This document shows, one piece after another, positions 1 to 8,703 of a DNA stretch of 64,000 nt (position 1 is its first letter; the number at the start of each line of letters is the position of its first letter). The translations under genes and the position numbers were made by a program. Source of the stretch: Massilia sp. YIM B02443 (lineage in GTDB: Bacteria > Pseudomonadota > Gammaproteobacteria > Burkholderiales > Burkholderiaceae_D); assembly GCF_030411955.1 (NCBI RefSeq), contig NZ_JASNRA010000013.1:62001-126000 (forward strand). The letters run 5' to 3'. The notes under the pieces are model-generated. The model worked only from the letters and a program-made list of their open reading frames with translations, did not search any database and was not told the DNA's origin.

Positions 1-699
1 ATCGCCATCGTCAACCAGCACGCCAACCTCGAACGCACCGTGGTGGCGCGCAACCTGGCCGTGCTGCGCGCGCGCAGCGGCCGCCGCGTGTGCCTGATGA
101 ACACCGACGGCGCCCATGCCCGTAGCGGCGGCGATTGGGGCAATGACCGCACCGCGGCCGGCCTGCGGCCCTGGATCGACACGCGCCAGGTCGGCAGCCG
201 CGCGGTCAAGGCGCGCTTGAGCGCCCTGCGCCCGCTGTTCAACGACATCCTGATCGATGCGGGAACGCGCGACAGCGAGGAAGGCCGCTGCGTGCTGGCC
301 TCGGCGCGGCTGGTCCTGGTGCCGGTGCGCGGCGACGCCATCGACCTTGATTGCCAGTACCGCCTGCTGCACCGCCTCAACGCCGCGCGCGCCTTCAATC
401 GCGCCATGCGCGTGCTGTTCGTGGCCGTCACCGATGGCGCCGGCCCGACGTCCGACGAACGCGCGGCGGTGCTGGCGCACGTGGCGCGGGTGCACGACGC
501 GGGCCTGGCCGCCACCGTCCTGCACGCCCCCTGCGCCCTCGACCACGGTCCCGGGCGCTGCGTGTGCGACGCCGAGACCTGCGATCCGCACGCCGCCGCC
601 GAAATGCACGCGCTGTACGACGAAGTGTATGCGCCGGCGCCGCAGCTGGCCTTCGTCCCAGAGGTGCAGATGGGCGCGGCGCACGCGCTGTATCGCTGA
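1..699 (+). CDS. ParA/MinD-like ATPase homologue, 5' end missing, degenerate P-loop
   Basis: The reading frame is open from base 1, so the gene starts outside the window. The visible 232 residues look like a ParA/MinD/BcsQ-type fold: a strand and nucleotide-loop region at the N-terminus, a Walker-B-like strand NDILIDAG near nt 241-262, and a following VLASARLVLVPVRG segment typical of the family. Where ParA proteins have GGVGKTT the sequence reads NLERTVVARNLA, so the P-loop glycines and lysine are missing and ATP hydrolysis is doubtful. The C-terminal part holds several cysteines (CALDH, CVCDAETC), unusual for ParA. The next genes follow closely on the same strand. This is not a plasmid or chromosome partition locus by context, since no parB is seen. 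The fold call is inference from motif order; the function is unknown. Confidence 0.6.
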   Translation: MAIVNQHANLERTVVARNLAVLRARSGRRVCLMNTDGAHARSGGDWGNDRTAAGLRPWIDTRQVGSRAVKARLSALRPLFNDILIDAGTRDSEEGRCVLASARLVLVPVRGDAIDLDCQYRLLHRLNAARAFNRAMRVLFVAVTDGAGPTSDERAAVLAHVARVHDAGLAATVLHAPCALDHGPGRCVCDAETCDPHAAAEMHALYDEVYAPAPQLAFVPEVQMGAAHALYR

Positions 700-790
700 C
701 AACCCCTTTACGGCGCCGGCCCCACTATTTGCTGTGTTTTTACAGGCGCCTGGCCAGACTGGCCCGGACGCTTCGACAAGGAGATTCATC

Positions 791-1108
791 ATGTGGCAAT
801 CGACTTCCCGCTATCCCGCCCCACAACGCCAGGACACGCAGTCCGGCCGGCACGCCGCGCCCAGCATGGTCCGGCTGGAAGTGGACGCCGCTTCGGGCGA
901 GCTGCTGCGTGCGGTGGTCATATGCGCCGGCGGCGACGCGGTGCGCTTCCTGCGCATCGACGCCTGCGCCCGCAGCGGTGCCGTGCGCGCCCTGCTGTGT
1001 GTGGAAGCGGACGCCGCGCCGGCGCTGCGCCGCGAAGTCCTGCGCCGCCTGCCGGGCTGCTCGTGGCAGCCGGCGCCGCATCGAGGAGAACAGCTGCATG
1101 CGTGCTGA
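791..1108 (+). CDS. small unknown protein, 105 aa
   Basis: The ATG at 791 is preceded by AAGGAG at 778-783, an ideal ribosome binding site, which sets the start. The 3' end overlaps the next gene by 11 bases, so it is translationally linked to the downstream acetyltransferase. The protein has no signal peptide or membrane segment. Its middle part (VRLEVDAASGELLRAVVICAGGD) alternates short strands and helices, which could form a small alpha/beta domain, but I do not recognise a family. Its position between a ParA-like gene and a GNAT gene suggests a three-gene unit. Function unknown. Confidence 0.6.
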   Translation: MWQSTSRYPAPQRQDTQSGRHAAPSMVRLEVDAASGELLRAVVICAGGDAVRFLRIDACARSGAVRALLCVEADAAPALRREVLRRLPGCSWQPAPHRGEQLHAC

Positions 1109-1604
1109 CACGAACAGGCGCGCCGGCCGGGCTGCGCGCGCACCCGCGGCGGCCACGATCCGGCGCGCCACGCTGGCCGACGTGGCCGCGCTGGTCGAGA
1201 TCGAGAACGCCAGCTTCCCCGGCAACCGGCTCGACCGGCGGCGCTTTCGCTACCTGCTGGCGCATGCGCATGGCGTGATCCTGGTCGATGCCGTGAACGG
1301 CGCGACCGAACTGCGCGGCTACGTGCTGCTGCTGTTTCGCTCGAATTCGCCGGTGGCGCGCGTGTACTCGATCGCCACCGCCGCGCGCTACGTCAAGCAG
1401 GGCGTGGCGGCGCAACTGCTGCGCGCCGCCGAACGGCTGGCGCTGGACCACGGCTACACACGCCAGCACCTCGAGATCCGCGCCGACAATGCGGCCTCGC
1501 TGGCGCTGTTCGAAAGCCGCGGCTACCGCCGCTTCGGCCGCCACGCCGCCTACTACCACGACGGCATGGATGCGGTGCGCCTGGAAAAAGCACTGGAACG
1601 CTGA
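1098..1604 (+). CDS. GNAT-family N-acetyltransferase
   Basis: A 168-residue GNAT acetyltransferase. After a basic N-terminal tail (residues 1-20) it starts IRRATLADVAALVEIENASF, the usual beta1-alpha1 of the RimI-like branch. The acetyl-CoA pyrophosphate loop is recognisable as RYVKQGVAAQLLRAAE (motif A, Q/R-x-x-G-x-G/A, here with K-Q-G-V-A), and motif B follows as LEIRADNAASLALFESRGY, a strong RimI/Mec-17-style signature. ATG 1098 lies behind GAGGAG (1083-1088) and inside the end of the previous gene (ATG overlap of 11 bases), so the two are coupled. The substrate is unknown; RimI-like enzymes acetylate protein N-termini, but many homologues act on small molecules. Confidence 0.85.
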   Translation: MRADTNRRAGRAARAPAAATIRRATLADVAALVEIENASFPGNRLDRRRFRYLLAHAHGVILVDAVNGATELRGYVLLLFRSNSPVARVYSIATAARYVKQGVAAQLLRAAERLALDHGYTRQHLEIRADNAASLALFESRGYRRFGRHAAYYHDGMDAVRLEKALER

Positions 1605-1605
1605 A

Positions 1606-1633
1606 CGCCGGCGCCCAAGGGGTGGCGCCGGCG
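1606..1633. terminator. bidirectional terminator-like hairpin
   Basis: CGCCGGCGCC (1606-1615) and GGCGCCGGCG (1624-1633) form a perfect 10-bp stem with an 8-base loop. It sits just after the GNAT stop codon and just before the converging redoxin gene ends. There is no T-tract, so intrinsic termination is only probable. Confidence 0.45.
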
Positions 1634-1649
1634 CGGCGCATGGCCGGCC

Positions 1650-2189
1650 TTACTGCAAGCTGCAGGCGTCGCCATCGCATGGCGGGTCGTCCGCCACCTC
1701 ACGCTCTCGCGCCAGCAACTGTCCGATCAGCGCGCCTACCTGCAAATCCTCGGCGCGGCCGAACAGGCTGTGACGCAGCACGCCGTGCCGATCGAACAGC
1801 AGCAGGGTCGGCGTGCCGCGCAGGCCGTAGCGCGCCATGGTGCGCGGCACCGGTCCCGCCTCGCCCGGGCTGTCGATGCCGACCGGGAAGCCGATCCGGT
1901 ATTCGTGCACGAACGCTTCCAGCGCAGCGCGCTGCATCGCCGCGTGGTGCTCGAACACCGTGTGCAGGCCGAGCACCGCGACCTCGTCAGGCGCGAACAG
2001 CTGGCGGATCGCCTTGGCCTGCGGGATGCCGTGCGAGACGCATCCCGGGCACAGCATCTGGAAGGCGTACACCGCCACCACCCGGCCACGCAGCGAGGCC
2101 AGCGTCGGCGCCTGCGGGGCGTTGAGCCAGCCGCTGACCTCGAACTCGGGCGCGGGCGCGCTCGCAAGATGAAGGTGGGCGGCGTTCAT
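1650..2189 (-). CDS. redoxin / thioredoxin-like protein with CPGC motif
   Basis: A 179-residue cytoplasmic protein with a thioredoxin fold of the AhpC-TSA/TlpA group. Strand 1 is GRVVAVYAFQMLCPGCVSHG, so the CxxC pair is C-P-G-C, as in peroxiredoxin-like and TlpA-like reductases. A later GLRGTPTLLLFDRHG supplies the cis-proline (T-P) and strand 4. No signal peptide is present. The ATG (2189) overlaps the stop of the upstream gene as ATGA, so it is co-translated with the AhpD-like protein. The C-terminus is acidic and carries two cysteines (PPCDGDACSLQ). I infer that the pair detoxifies peroxides or acts as an AhpD-type reductant couple; the exact substrate cannot be told. Confidence 0.85.
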   Translation of the reverse strand: MNAAHLHLASAPAPEFEVSGWLNAPQAPTLASLRGRVVAVYAFQMLCPGCVSHGIPQAKAIRQLFAPDEVAVLGLHTVFEHHAAMQRAALEAFVHEYRIGFPVGIDSPGEAGPVPRTMARYGLRGTPTLLLFDRHGVLRHSLFGRAEDLQVGALIGQLLAREREVADDPPCDGDACSLQ

Positions 2190-2728
2190 TGTGCGCGCAG
2201 CTTGACGCCGGGGAAGTCGAGCGGCACGTCGAAGGCCACGTTCACGTAATTGGTGAACAGGTTCAGCGCCACGTGCGCCATGATCTCGACGATCGCGCCA
2301 TCGTCGAAGCCGGCCTCGCGCAATGCCGCCACCTCGCCCGCTTCCACGTGCCCGCGCTGGTCGACCACCGCCAGCGCGAAGCGCAGCGCGGCCGCGCTGC
2401 GCGGGTCGTCCGACAGGCCGGCCTGGGCCTGCGCCATCTGGTCGGCGCTGGCGCCGGCCTTGCGCCCCAGCGCCGTGTGCGCGGCCAGGCAGTAGTGGCA
2501 CTCGTTGCGGTCGGCGATCGCGACCGCGATCTGTTCGCCCAGGCGCGCGCCGAGCGTGCCTTCGCCGAGCGCCCCGAACGCGCCCCACATGCTGGCCAGC
2601 GCCGCCGGCGAGTTGGCCACGCCGCGGAACATGTTGGGGACGACGCCGAAGGCGCCGTGGATCTGCTGCAGCAGTGCGGCACTGGCGCCCTGGGCGGTGG
2701 CGGGATTGACGAGTTCGATGCGGGACAT
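2186..2728 (-). CDS. carboxymuconolactone decarboxylase / AhpD-like peroxidase
   Basis: A 180-residue CMD/AhpD-family protein. The family signature is in the middle: EQIAVAIADRNECHYCLAAH, giving the E-(x)-C-x-x-C-x-x-x-H layout (EC-HYC-LAAH) that in AhpD carries peroxidase-linked disulfide chemistry. The C-terminal half (FDDGAIVEIMAHVALNLFTN) is the usual second helix pair of these all-alpha trimers. ATG 2728 is chosen because AAGGAAA precedes it; the upstream in-frame methionine gives a non-conserved 16-residue tail. It is the first gene of a two-gene operon with the CPGC redoxin. A likely promoter and two palindromes lie upstream at 2787-2903. Confidence 0.9.
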   Translation of the reverse strand: MSRIELVNPATAQGASAALLQQIHGAFGVVPNMFRGVANSPAALASMWGAFGALGEGTLGARLGEQIAVAIADRNECHYCLAAHTALGRKAGASADQMAQAQAGLSDDPRSAAALRFALAVVDQRGHVEAGEVAALREAGFDDGAIVEIMAHVALNLFTNYVNVAFDVPLDFPGVKLRAQ

Positions 2729-2785
2729 GGCGTTTCCTTTCAGTTGTCGGGCCGGTCGAGGGTGCGGCCTCTTCACCCTATTTCA

Positions 2786-2804
2786 TAGGAATCCTAAGTA
2801 TTAA
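2786..2804. repeat. operator-like palindrome, copy 1
   Basis: TAGGAATCCTA is a perfect inverted repeat centred near 2791, followed by AGTATTA. The same composite motif, AGGANTCCTAANTATTA, recurs at 2894-2910, with 15 of 17 bases identical. Such duplicated palindromes upstream of a redox operon suggest a repressor or activator site. Confidence 0.5.
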
Positions 2805-2866
2805 TGTTATACAGATGGGCTTTATCGCGTTCATTCAGAAGAAACTCAAGCGAAGCCCATGGACAC

Positions 2867-2894
2867 AGAATATCAGCTTCACTGTATTTGTCAA
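2867..2894 (-). promoter_or_regulatory. probable sigma-70 promoter of the ahpD-like operon
   Basis: On the minus strand a perfect -35 box TTGACA (2894-2889) and a TATTCT -10 box (2872-2867) are spaced by 16 bases. The start codon of the AhpD-like gene is about 140 bases downstream. The palindrome AGGAGTCCT (2894-2902) abuts the -35 box, a position suited to control. Confidence 0.55.
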
Positions 2895-2910
2895 GGAGTC
2901 CTAATTATTA
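2894..2910. repeat. operator-like palindrome, copy 2
   Basis: AGGAGTCCT followed by AATTATTA, the second copy of the AGGANTCCTAANTATTA motif, 107 bases from the first and touching the -35 box of the predicted promoter. Confidence 0.5.
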
Positions 2911-2946
2911 TTTGCAAACGACAACGGCAGGTGCACCCGCCGTCGT
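2911..2946 (-). terminator. intrinsic terminator of the TonB receptor gene
   Basis: Read on the minus strand, bases 2946-2918 form a stem of about ten pairs, two of them G-U only in the minus-strand RNA, followed by TTTGCAAAT. It begins 8 bases after the stop codon of the receptor. The G-U pairs show the orientation. Confidence 0.55.
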
Positions 2947-2953
2947 GGACCGC

Positions 2954-5005
2954 TTACAGCTTGACGTTCAACGAGAGATAGGCCGAGCGCCCCGGCCCCG
3001 ACGAAAACATCGGCTGGTACTGGCTCGCCGGCCAGAAGAAGTTGTCGTACCACGCGTACTCGTACTTGCGATCGGCCAGGTTGCGCACCTGCAGATCGAG
3101 GCTGACGCGCTGCGACAGCGCGTAACGCACGCTGGCGTCGAACAGCACGAAGCCGCCGTACTTGCCGAGCCCGTTCGGGCTGTCGACGAAGTAGTTGCCC
3201 TGCGCCCTGCCCTGCAGGCCGAAGCGCAGGCGGTCCGAGTGGCGGTATTCGGCGCCGGCGGTGGTGATGTGGCGCGGCGTCGAGAATACTTCCTTGCCGG
3301 CCAGCGAGACGCCGTCGGCGCCGAATGCCTTGGTCACTTCGGCCTTTTGCAGCGAGTGCGACATCCACAGGTCGAGCCTGTCGAACAAGCGGCCCGAGAG
3401 CTGGAGGTCGACGCCTTCGCGGCGCGTCTCGCCCAGGCCGACCGTGGTGCCGGTGGCCGGCATGTTGGCCACTTCGTCGGTCGCGTCCTGGCGCCACACG
3501 GCCAGGCGCAGGTCGGTGCGCGGCGCCGGCTTGAACTTCACGCCCAGCTCCTTGCCGGTGTTGATCGACGGCGCGAAGGTCGTTTGTCCCGGCACCAGGT
3601 AGGCCGGCCCGCCCGAGCCGGTCAGCACCTGGAATGTGCGGCCCCAGTTGGCGTAGACGCTGACGCTGTCGACCGGGCTGTAGACCATGCTCAGCTTCGG
3701 CTGGTCGATCCAGCCAGAATGCTGCAGCCGTCCCTCGATGCCGCTGGTGCGCGCCAGCGTATGGCCGTTGAACTTGTCGACCCGGTAGCCGGGGACGATC
3801 TTGAGTCCGTCGAACGGCCGGATGATGGCCTGCACGTAGGCGCCGACGTTGTCAAAGCTGTAGCGGTCGTCGTTCTGGACCTGGACCGGCTTGCCGAAAT
3901 CGGTCGGCATGGCGTACGCAAAACGCTGGCGGCCATAGGCGTTGTCCTGCTGCTCGAGGTTGACGCCGGCGTCCAGCGTGACCTTGTCGCCGGTGCGCCA
4001 GGTCAGGTTGCTCATCAGGCCGATCTGCTCTTCGTCCCACAGGCGGCGCTGGCGCGGCGCGCTGCCGGCCGGGTTGCTGGTGAAGGTGACGCGGCGGTCG
4101 TCCTCGTACTTGTTGTAGTAGACCTTGTTGCTGAGGAAGGCATCGGGCGAGATCTGCCAGTCGAGGTGGACGCTGGCGTGGTGCATGTCGCGCTCGCTGC
4201 GGTCGTTGGCATTCTTGAGCGGGGACTGGCGCCGGTCCTGCGCCAGTTCGGCGGCGGTGAGAAAGCCCGGCTCGCCCGCTTCATGATGGTAGGTGCGCAG
4301 CACCAGGCCGGCCTTGAGCTTGTTGTCGTTCGAGGTCAGGAACCACTTGCCGCCCAGCGTGTACTTCTTCGAATCGGTGCCGCGGTATTCGTCCGAATCC
4401 TGGCGCGCCAGGATGTAGTTCTGGGCGAAGCCATTGGACTCGCGGCCGAGCGCCAGTTGCGCCTCCATGGTGTCGTAGCTGCCGTAGGTGAAGCGGGCGT
4501 CGGTGTAGTTGCCGCCCTGGCGCGTGCCGAAGTTGATGTTGCCGCCGATATTGTGCAAGCCGTAGCGCGGATCGTTGGTGCCGCGCACCACTTCGATGTA
4601 ATCGACCTCGAGCGGGAAGATCATGTCGATGAAGCGCTGGTTGCCGCTGTTGACGTTGCTCGGAACGCCGTCGATCAGCACCTTGATGCCGTTGATGTAG
4701 CCTTCGCCGTTGAAGGCGCGGAAAGTCGCCTTGCCCGACTCGGCGCCCATGCGCGTCTCGGTCAGCTGCACGCCCGGCAGCTGGCCGACCAGCTCCCAGC
4801 TGTTCATCACGTTCTTGTCCTCGACCTTGTCGGCGCCCAGCACGTCGACCGAGGTCAGGACGCTGTTGCTCACCAGCGGACCGCTGCTCCTTTGCGCGTT
4901 GACGCGCACCTCGCCCATCACGATCGTGGCGTCCTGCGCCTGGGCAGTGGCAGTGAACAACGGCAGGACCGCGGCCAGGGCCAGCGGGAGCAACTTCTTC
5001 TTCAT
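2954..5005 (-). CDS. TonB-dependent outer-membrane receptor, Fur-regulated
   Basis: A 683-residue outer-membrane receptor. Residues 1-23 are a classic signal peptide (MKKKLLPLALAAVLPLF..AQA). The plug domain follows (about residues 50-160) with NSWELVGQLPGVQLTE, an IDGVPS loop and IEVVRGTNDPRYG, hallmarks of TonB receptors. The rest is a 22-strand-type barrel with many aromatic strand ends. It finishes YLSLNVKL rather than the more usual terminal F. A Fur-box-like sequence lies at 5049-5074 just upstream, so it is most likely an iron or siderophore receptor. No siderophore biosynthesis or ABC genes are adjacent, which suggests uptake of a foreign siderophore. The ligand is unknown. Confidence 0.92.
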   Translation of the reverse strand: MKKKLLPLALAAVLPLFTATAQAQDATIVMGEVRVNAQRSSGPLVSNSVLTSVDVLGADKVEDKNVMNSWELVGQLPGVQLTETRMGAESGKATFRAFNGEGYINGIKVLIDGVPSNVNSGNQRFIDMIFPLEVDYIEVVRGTNDPRYGLHNIGGNINFGTRQGGNYTDARFTYGSYDTMEAQLALGRESNGFAQNYILARQDSDEYRGTDSKKYTLGGKWFLTSNDNKLKAGLVLRTYHHEAGEPGFLTAAELAQDRRQSPLKNANDRSERDMHHASVHLDWQISPDAFLSNKVYYNKYEDDRRVTFTSNPAGSAPRQRRLWDEEQIGLMSNLTWRTGDKVTLDAGVNLEQQDNAYGRQRFAYAMPTDFGKPVQVQNDDRYSFDNVGAYVQAIIRPFDGLKIVPGYRVDKFNGHTLARTSGIEGRLQHSGWIDQPKLSMVYSPVDSVSVYANWGRTFQVLTGSGGPAYLVPGQTTFAPSINTGKELGVKFKPAPRTDLRLAVWRQDATDEVANMPATGTTVGLGETRREGVDLQLSGRLFDRLDLWMSHSLQKAEVTKAFGADGVSLAGKEVFSTPRHITTAGAEYRHSDRLRFGLQGRAQGNYFVDSPNGLGKYGGFVLFDASVRYALSQRVSLDLQVRNLADRKYEYAWYDNFFWPASQYQPMFSSGPGRSAYLSLNVKL

Positions 5006-5048
5006 TGACGGTTATCCTTTTTGTGAGAACGGCAGCAAATTGCCATTC

Positions 5049-5074
5049 GATAATGATACCGCATTATCATTATT
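5049..5074 (-). promoter_or_regulatory. Fur box
   Basis: GATAATGATACCGCATTATC followed by ATTATT closely fits the consensus GATAATGATAATCATTATC and its extended 7-1-7 form. It lies about 45-70 bases upstream of the start codon of the TonB receptor. Iron repression through Fur is the expected control. Confidence 0.8.
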
Positions 5075-5126
5075 AAAGGGGACCATCGCCTGTCGAGAGG
5101 GCGGCTATGTGGGGCCGACAAGAAAA

Positions 5127-5163
5127 CAGAAACCCCGGATTCATGACGAATTCCGGGGTTCTG
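5127..5163. terminator. second terminator-like hairpin after tRNA-Ser
   Basis: CAGAAACCCCGGA (5127-5139) pairs with TCCGGGGTTCTG (5152-5163) around a 12-base loop. On the minus strand it is followed by a T-rich stretch (GTTTTCTTG). It backs up the terminator at 5187-5211 and shields the downstream Fur-controlled receptor from readthrough. Confidence 0.55.
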
Positions 5164-5186
5164 TTCTGTTAGGCATTGCGCAGAAA

Positions 5187-5211
5187 TGAAAAAAGCCACC
5201 CTGAGGTGGCT
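5187..5211 (-). terminator. intrinsic terminator of tRNA-Ser
   Basis: On the minus strand GCCACC-TCAG-GGTGGC (5210-5195) is followed at once by TTTTTTC. It begins 16 bases after the 3' end of the tRNA gene. Confidence 0.85.
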
Positions 5212-5225
5212 TGTTCCATGCTACT

Positions 5226-5315
<90 letters not shown>

Positions 5316-5426
5316 TGATTCGGTCGATTCTTGCTGTGAGCTGCAAGAGACCGCCATTATAGAGACATTTTGGAAAAATGGAAGGGTTAATTGATGCAAG
5401 CGGCATCCGCCCTTCCATTCAGCGCT

Positions 5427-6863
<1,437 letters not shown>

Positions 6864-6868
6864 TTACC

Positions 6869-6902
6869 AGCCGCCGGCGGCCGCAGCCGCCCGGCGGCGG
6901 CT
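6869..6902 (-). terminator. hairpin at the end of the 59-aa gene
   Basis: AGCCGCCG (6869-6876) and CGGCGGCT (6895-6902) can form an 8-bp stem that includes the stop codon of the small gene. No T-tract follows, so it may be an RNA-stability or weak termination element. Confidence 0.3.
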
Positions 6903-7081
6903 CAACGTGCAGCCAGGCGCGGCGCGCTCACGACCACGGTCTGGATCGTGGCCATGTCGATCGCCGGCGCGGTCGACGCCGCGATCTCGACCGGGCGTTC
7001 GTTGGCGATGGCGAAGCTGGCGGCCAGGCCCAGTGCGGCGGCGGCGAGGAACAGGGCTTCGAAGTTTTTACGGATGTTCAT
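6902..7081 (-). CDS. small exported or membrane-anchored protein, 59 aa
   Basis: The predicted product starts MNIRKNFEALFLAAAALGLA, a positively charged N-region and a hydrophobic stretch that ends FAIAN, so it is either a cleaved signal peptide or a single membrane anchor. The mature part is about 35 residues (ERPVEIAAS...VVVSAPRLAAR) with no cysteine. A GGAG site precedes the ATG (GAAGGAGCGCATC). It lies between rarA and serS, on the same strand. I recognise no family; similar tiny alanine-rich exported proteins are common in Massilia-type genomes. Confidence 0.6.
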   Translation of the reverse strand: MNIRKNFEALFLAAAALGLAASFAIANERPVEIAASTAPAIDMATIQTVVVSAPRLAAR

Positions 7082-7214
7082 GATGCGCTCCTTCAGGGTC
7101 AAGTTCGGGGTCAGATGCGGGTTGGTATGGTGGTACTGTAGCCACCAGCCCAAGGCATCGCCATCGGCTTGCGATGAAGCGCATGAAACGCGGCGCAGAA
7201 TGCGCGAATGCGCG

Positions 7215-7238
7215 ACCGGCCGCACGTTGGCGGCCGGT
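7215..7238 (-). terminator. perfect hairpin downstream of rarA
   Basis: ACCGGCCGC (7215-7223) and GCGGCCGGT (7230-7238) make a perfect 9-bp stem with a 6-base loop, starting about 48 bases after the rarA stop. There is no T-tract, so it is a probable rather than proven terminator. Confidence 0.45.
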
Positions 7239-7285
7239 TGAGCGAACTTCAGGAAAGTTGGCGCAGCCGCGTCCTGGAACGGCGC

Positions 7286-8602
7286 TTAAGAAGCGTCGCC
7301 CTGGGAGCGCGCATCGTCGTCCAGGCTGCGCAGCCAGGCCATCTTCTCGGCGATCTTGGCTTCCATCCCGCGCGGCACCGGCTGGTACCAGCCGGGCTCC
7401 GGCATCCCGTCCGGCAGATAGGTTTCGCCGGCCGCATACGCATGCGGCTCGTCGTGCGCGTAGCGGTATTCGTGGCCGTAGCCGAGCTCTTTCATGAGCT
7501 TGGTCGGCGCATTGCGCAGGTGTACCGGCACTTCGCGCGACTTGTCCTTGCGGACAAAACTCATCGCGGCGTTGAAGGCGTTGTAGCCGGCATTGCTCTT
7601 GGCCGCGATCGCCAGGTAGATCACGGCCTGGCCCAGCGCCAGCTCGCCCTCGGGCGAACCGAGCCGCTCATAGGTGGCGGCGGCGTCGTTGGCGAGCTGG
7701 ATCGCGCGCGGGTCGGCGATGCCGATGTCTTCCCAGGCCATGCGCACGATGCGGCGCGACAGGTACTTGGCGTCGGCGCCGCCATCGAGCATGCGGCACA
7801 GCCAGTACAAGGCGGCGTCCGGATGCGAGCCGCGCACCGATTTGTGCAGGGCCGAGATCTGGTCGTAGAAATTGTCGCCGCCCTTGTCGAAGCGGCGCGC
7901 ATTGAGCGTCAGCGCGTTCTCGACGAATTCGGCCGTGATGCGACCGATGCCGGCAGTGTCGCTTGACGTCTTGGTCTGCTCCAGCAGGTTCAGGAAGCGG
8001 CGCGCGTCGCCGTCGGCATAGCCGATCAGGGTGTCTATGGCGAGCTCGTCGAACTCGAGGTGCTGCAGCGCCTTCTCGCGCGCGCGCGCCAGCAGCTGGC
8101 GCATCTCGGCGTCGCTCAGCGCTTTCAGCACGTACACCTGCGAACGCGACAGCAGCGCGGAATTGACCTCGAACGACGGGTTCTCGGTGGTGGCGCCGAT
8201 CAGGGTCACCAGGCCGCTCTCGACGAACGGCAGCAGCGCGTCCTGCTGCGACTTGTTGAAGCGGTGGATCTCGTCGATGAACAGGATCGTATGCTTGCCG
8301 CGGGCCAGGTACTGCTCGGCCTGCTCGATGGCGGCGCGGATGTCCTTCACGCCCGACAGCACCGCCGACAGCGCAATGAACTCGCATTCGAAGGCATGGG
8401 CGGTCAGGCGCGCCAGCGTGGTCTTGCCGACGCCCGGCGGGCCCCACAGAATCATCGAGTGTGGTTTGCCCGACTTGAAGACCAGGTTCAGCGGCTTGCC
8501 GGGCGCCAGCAGATGGCTCTGGCCGACCACTTCGTCGATGGTGCGCGGACGCAGCGCCTCGGCCAGCGGCGCGGCCGGCTCGGTCTTGAACAGGTCATCC
8601 AT
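7286..8602 (-). CDS. rarA: replication-associated recombination protein RarA (MgsA)
   Basis: A 438-residue AAA+ ATPase of the RarA/MgsA/WRNIP1 family, which acts at stalled replication forks with SSB. The Walker A loop is GPPGVGKTT (residues 54-62) and Walker B is ILFIDEIHRF (about 108-117). Sensor 1 is in IGATTENPSF and the arginine finger in SALLSRSQVY. The C-terminal RarA-specific tetramerisation domain is recognisable by YWLCRMLDGGADAKYLSRR and HLRNAPTKLMKELGYG. Length and motifs are normal. Its place between lolA and serS is the conserved synteny seen in gamma- and betaproteobacteria. Confidence 0.97.
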   Translation of the reverse strand: MDDLFKTEPAAPLAEALRPRTIDEVVGQSHLLAPGKPLNLVFKSGKPHSMILWGPPGVGKTTLARLTAHAFECEFIALSAVLSGVKDIRAAIEQAEQYLARGKHTILFIDEIHRFNKSQQDALLPFVESGLVTLIGATTENPSFEVNSALLSRSQVYVLKALSDAEMRQLLARAREKALQHLEFDELAIDTLIGYADGDARRFLNLLEQTKTSSDTAGIGRITAEFVENALTLNARRFDKGGDNFYDQISALHKSVRGSHPDAALYWLCRMLDGGADAKYLSRRIVRMAWEDIGIADPRAIQLANDAAATYERLGSPEGELALGQAVIYLAIAAKSNAGYNAFNAAMSFVRKDKSREVPVHLRNAPTKLMKELGYGHEYRYAHDEPHAYAAGETYLPDGMPEPGWYQPVPRGMEAKIAEKMAWLRSLDDDARSQGDAS

Positions 8603-8703
8603 GGCGCGCTCCTTGCGAGCGCACCATGGCGGCGAATTGGTGCGAATGGTTGTGCATGGCCGTAGTGTAGCCGATGCACGCGCGCGCCGTTATCGATTCA
8701 AAC

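Noticed and set aside
2804..5008. 734-codon plus-strand open frame opposite the TonB receptor
   Set aside because: It is a GC-rich shadow frame; the receptor on the other strand has a signal peptide, plug, barrel and Fur box, while this frame has no recognisable family.
7286..7966. plus-strand frames over rarA
   Set aside because: Antisense shadow; rarA motifs are on the minus strand.
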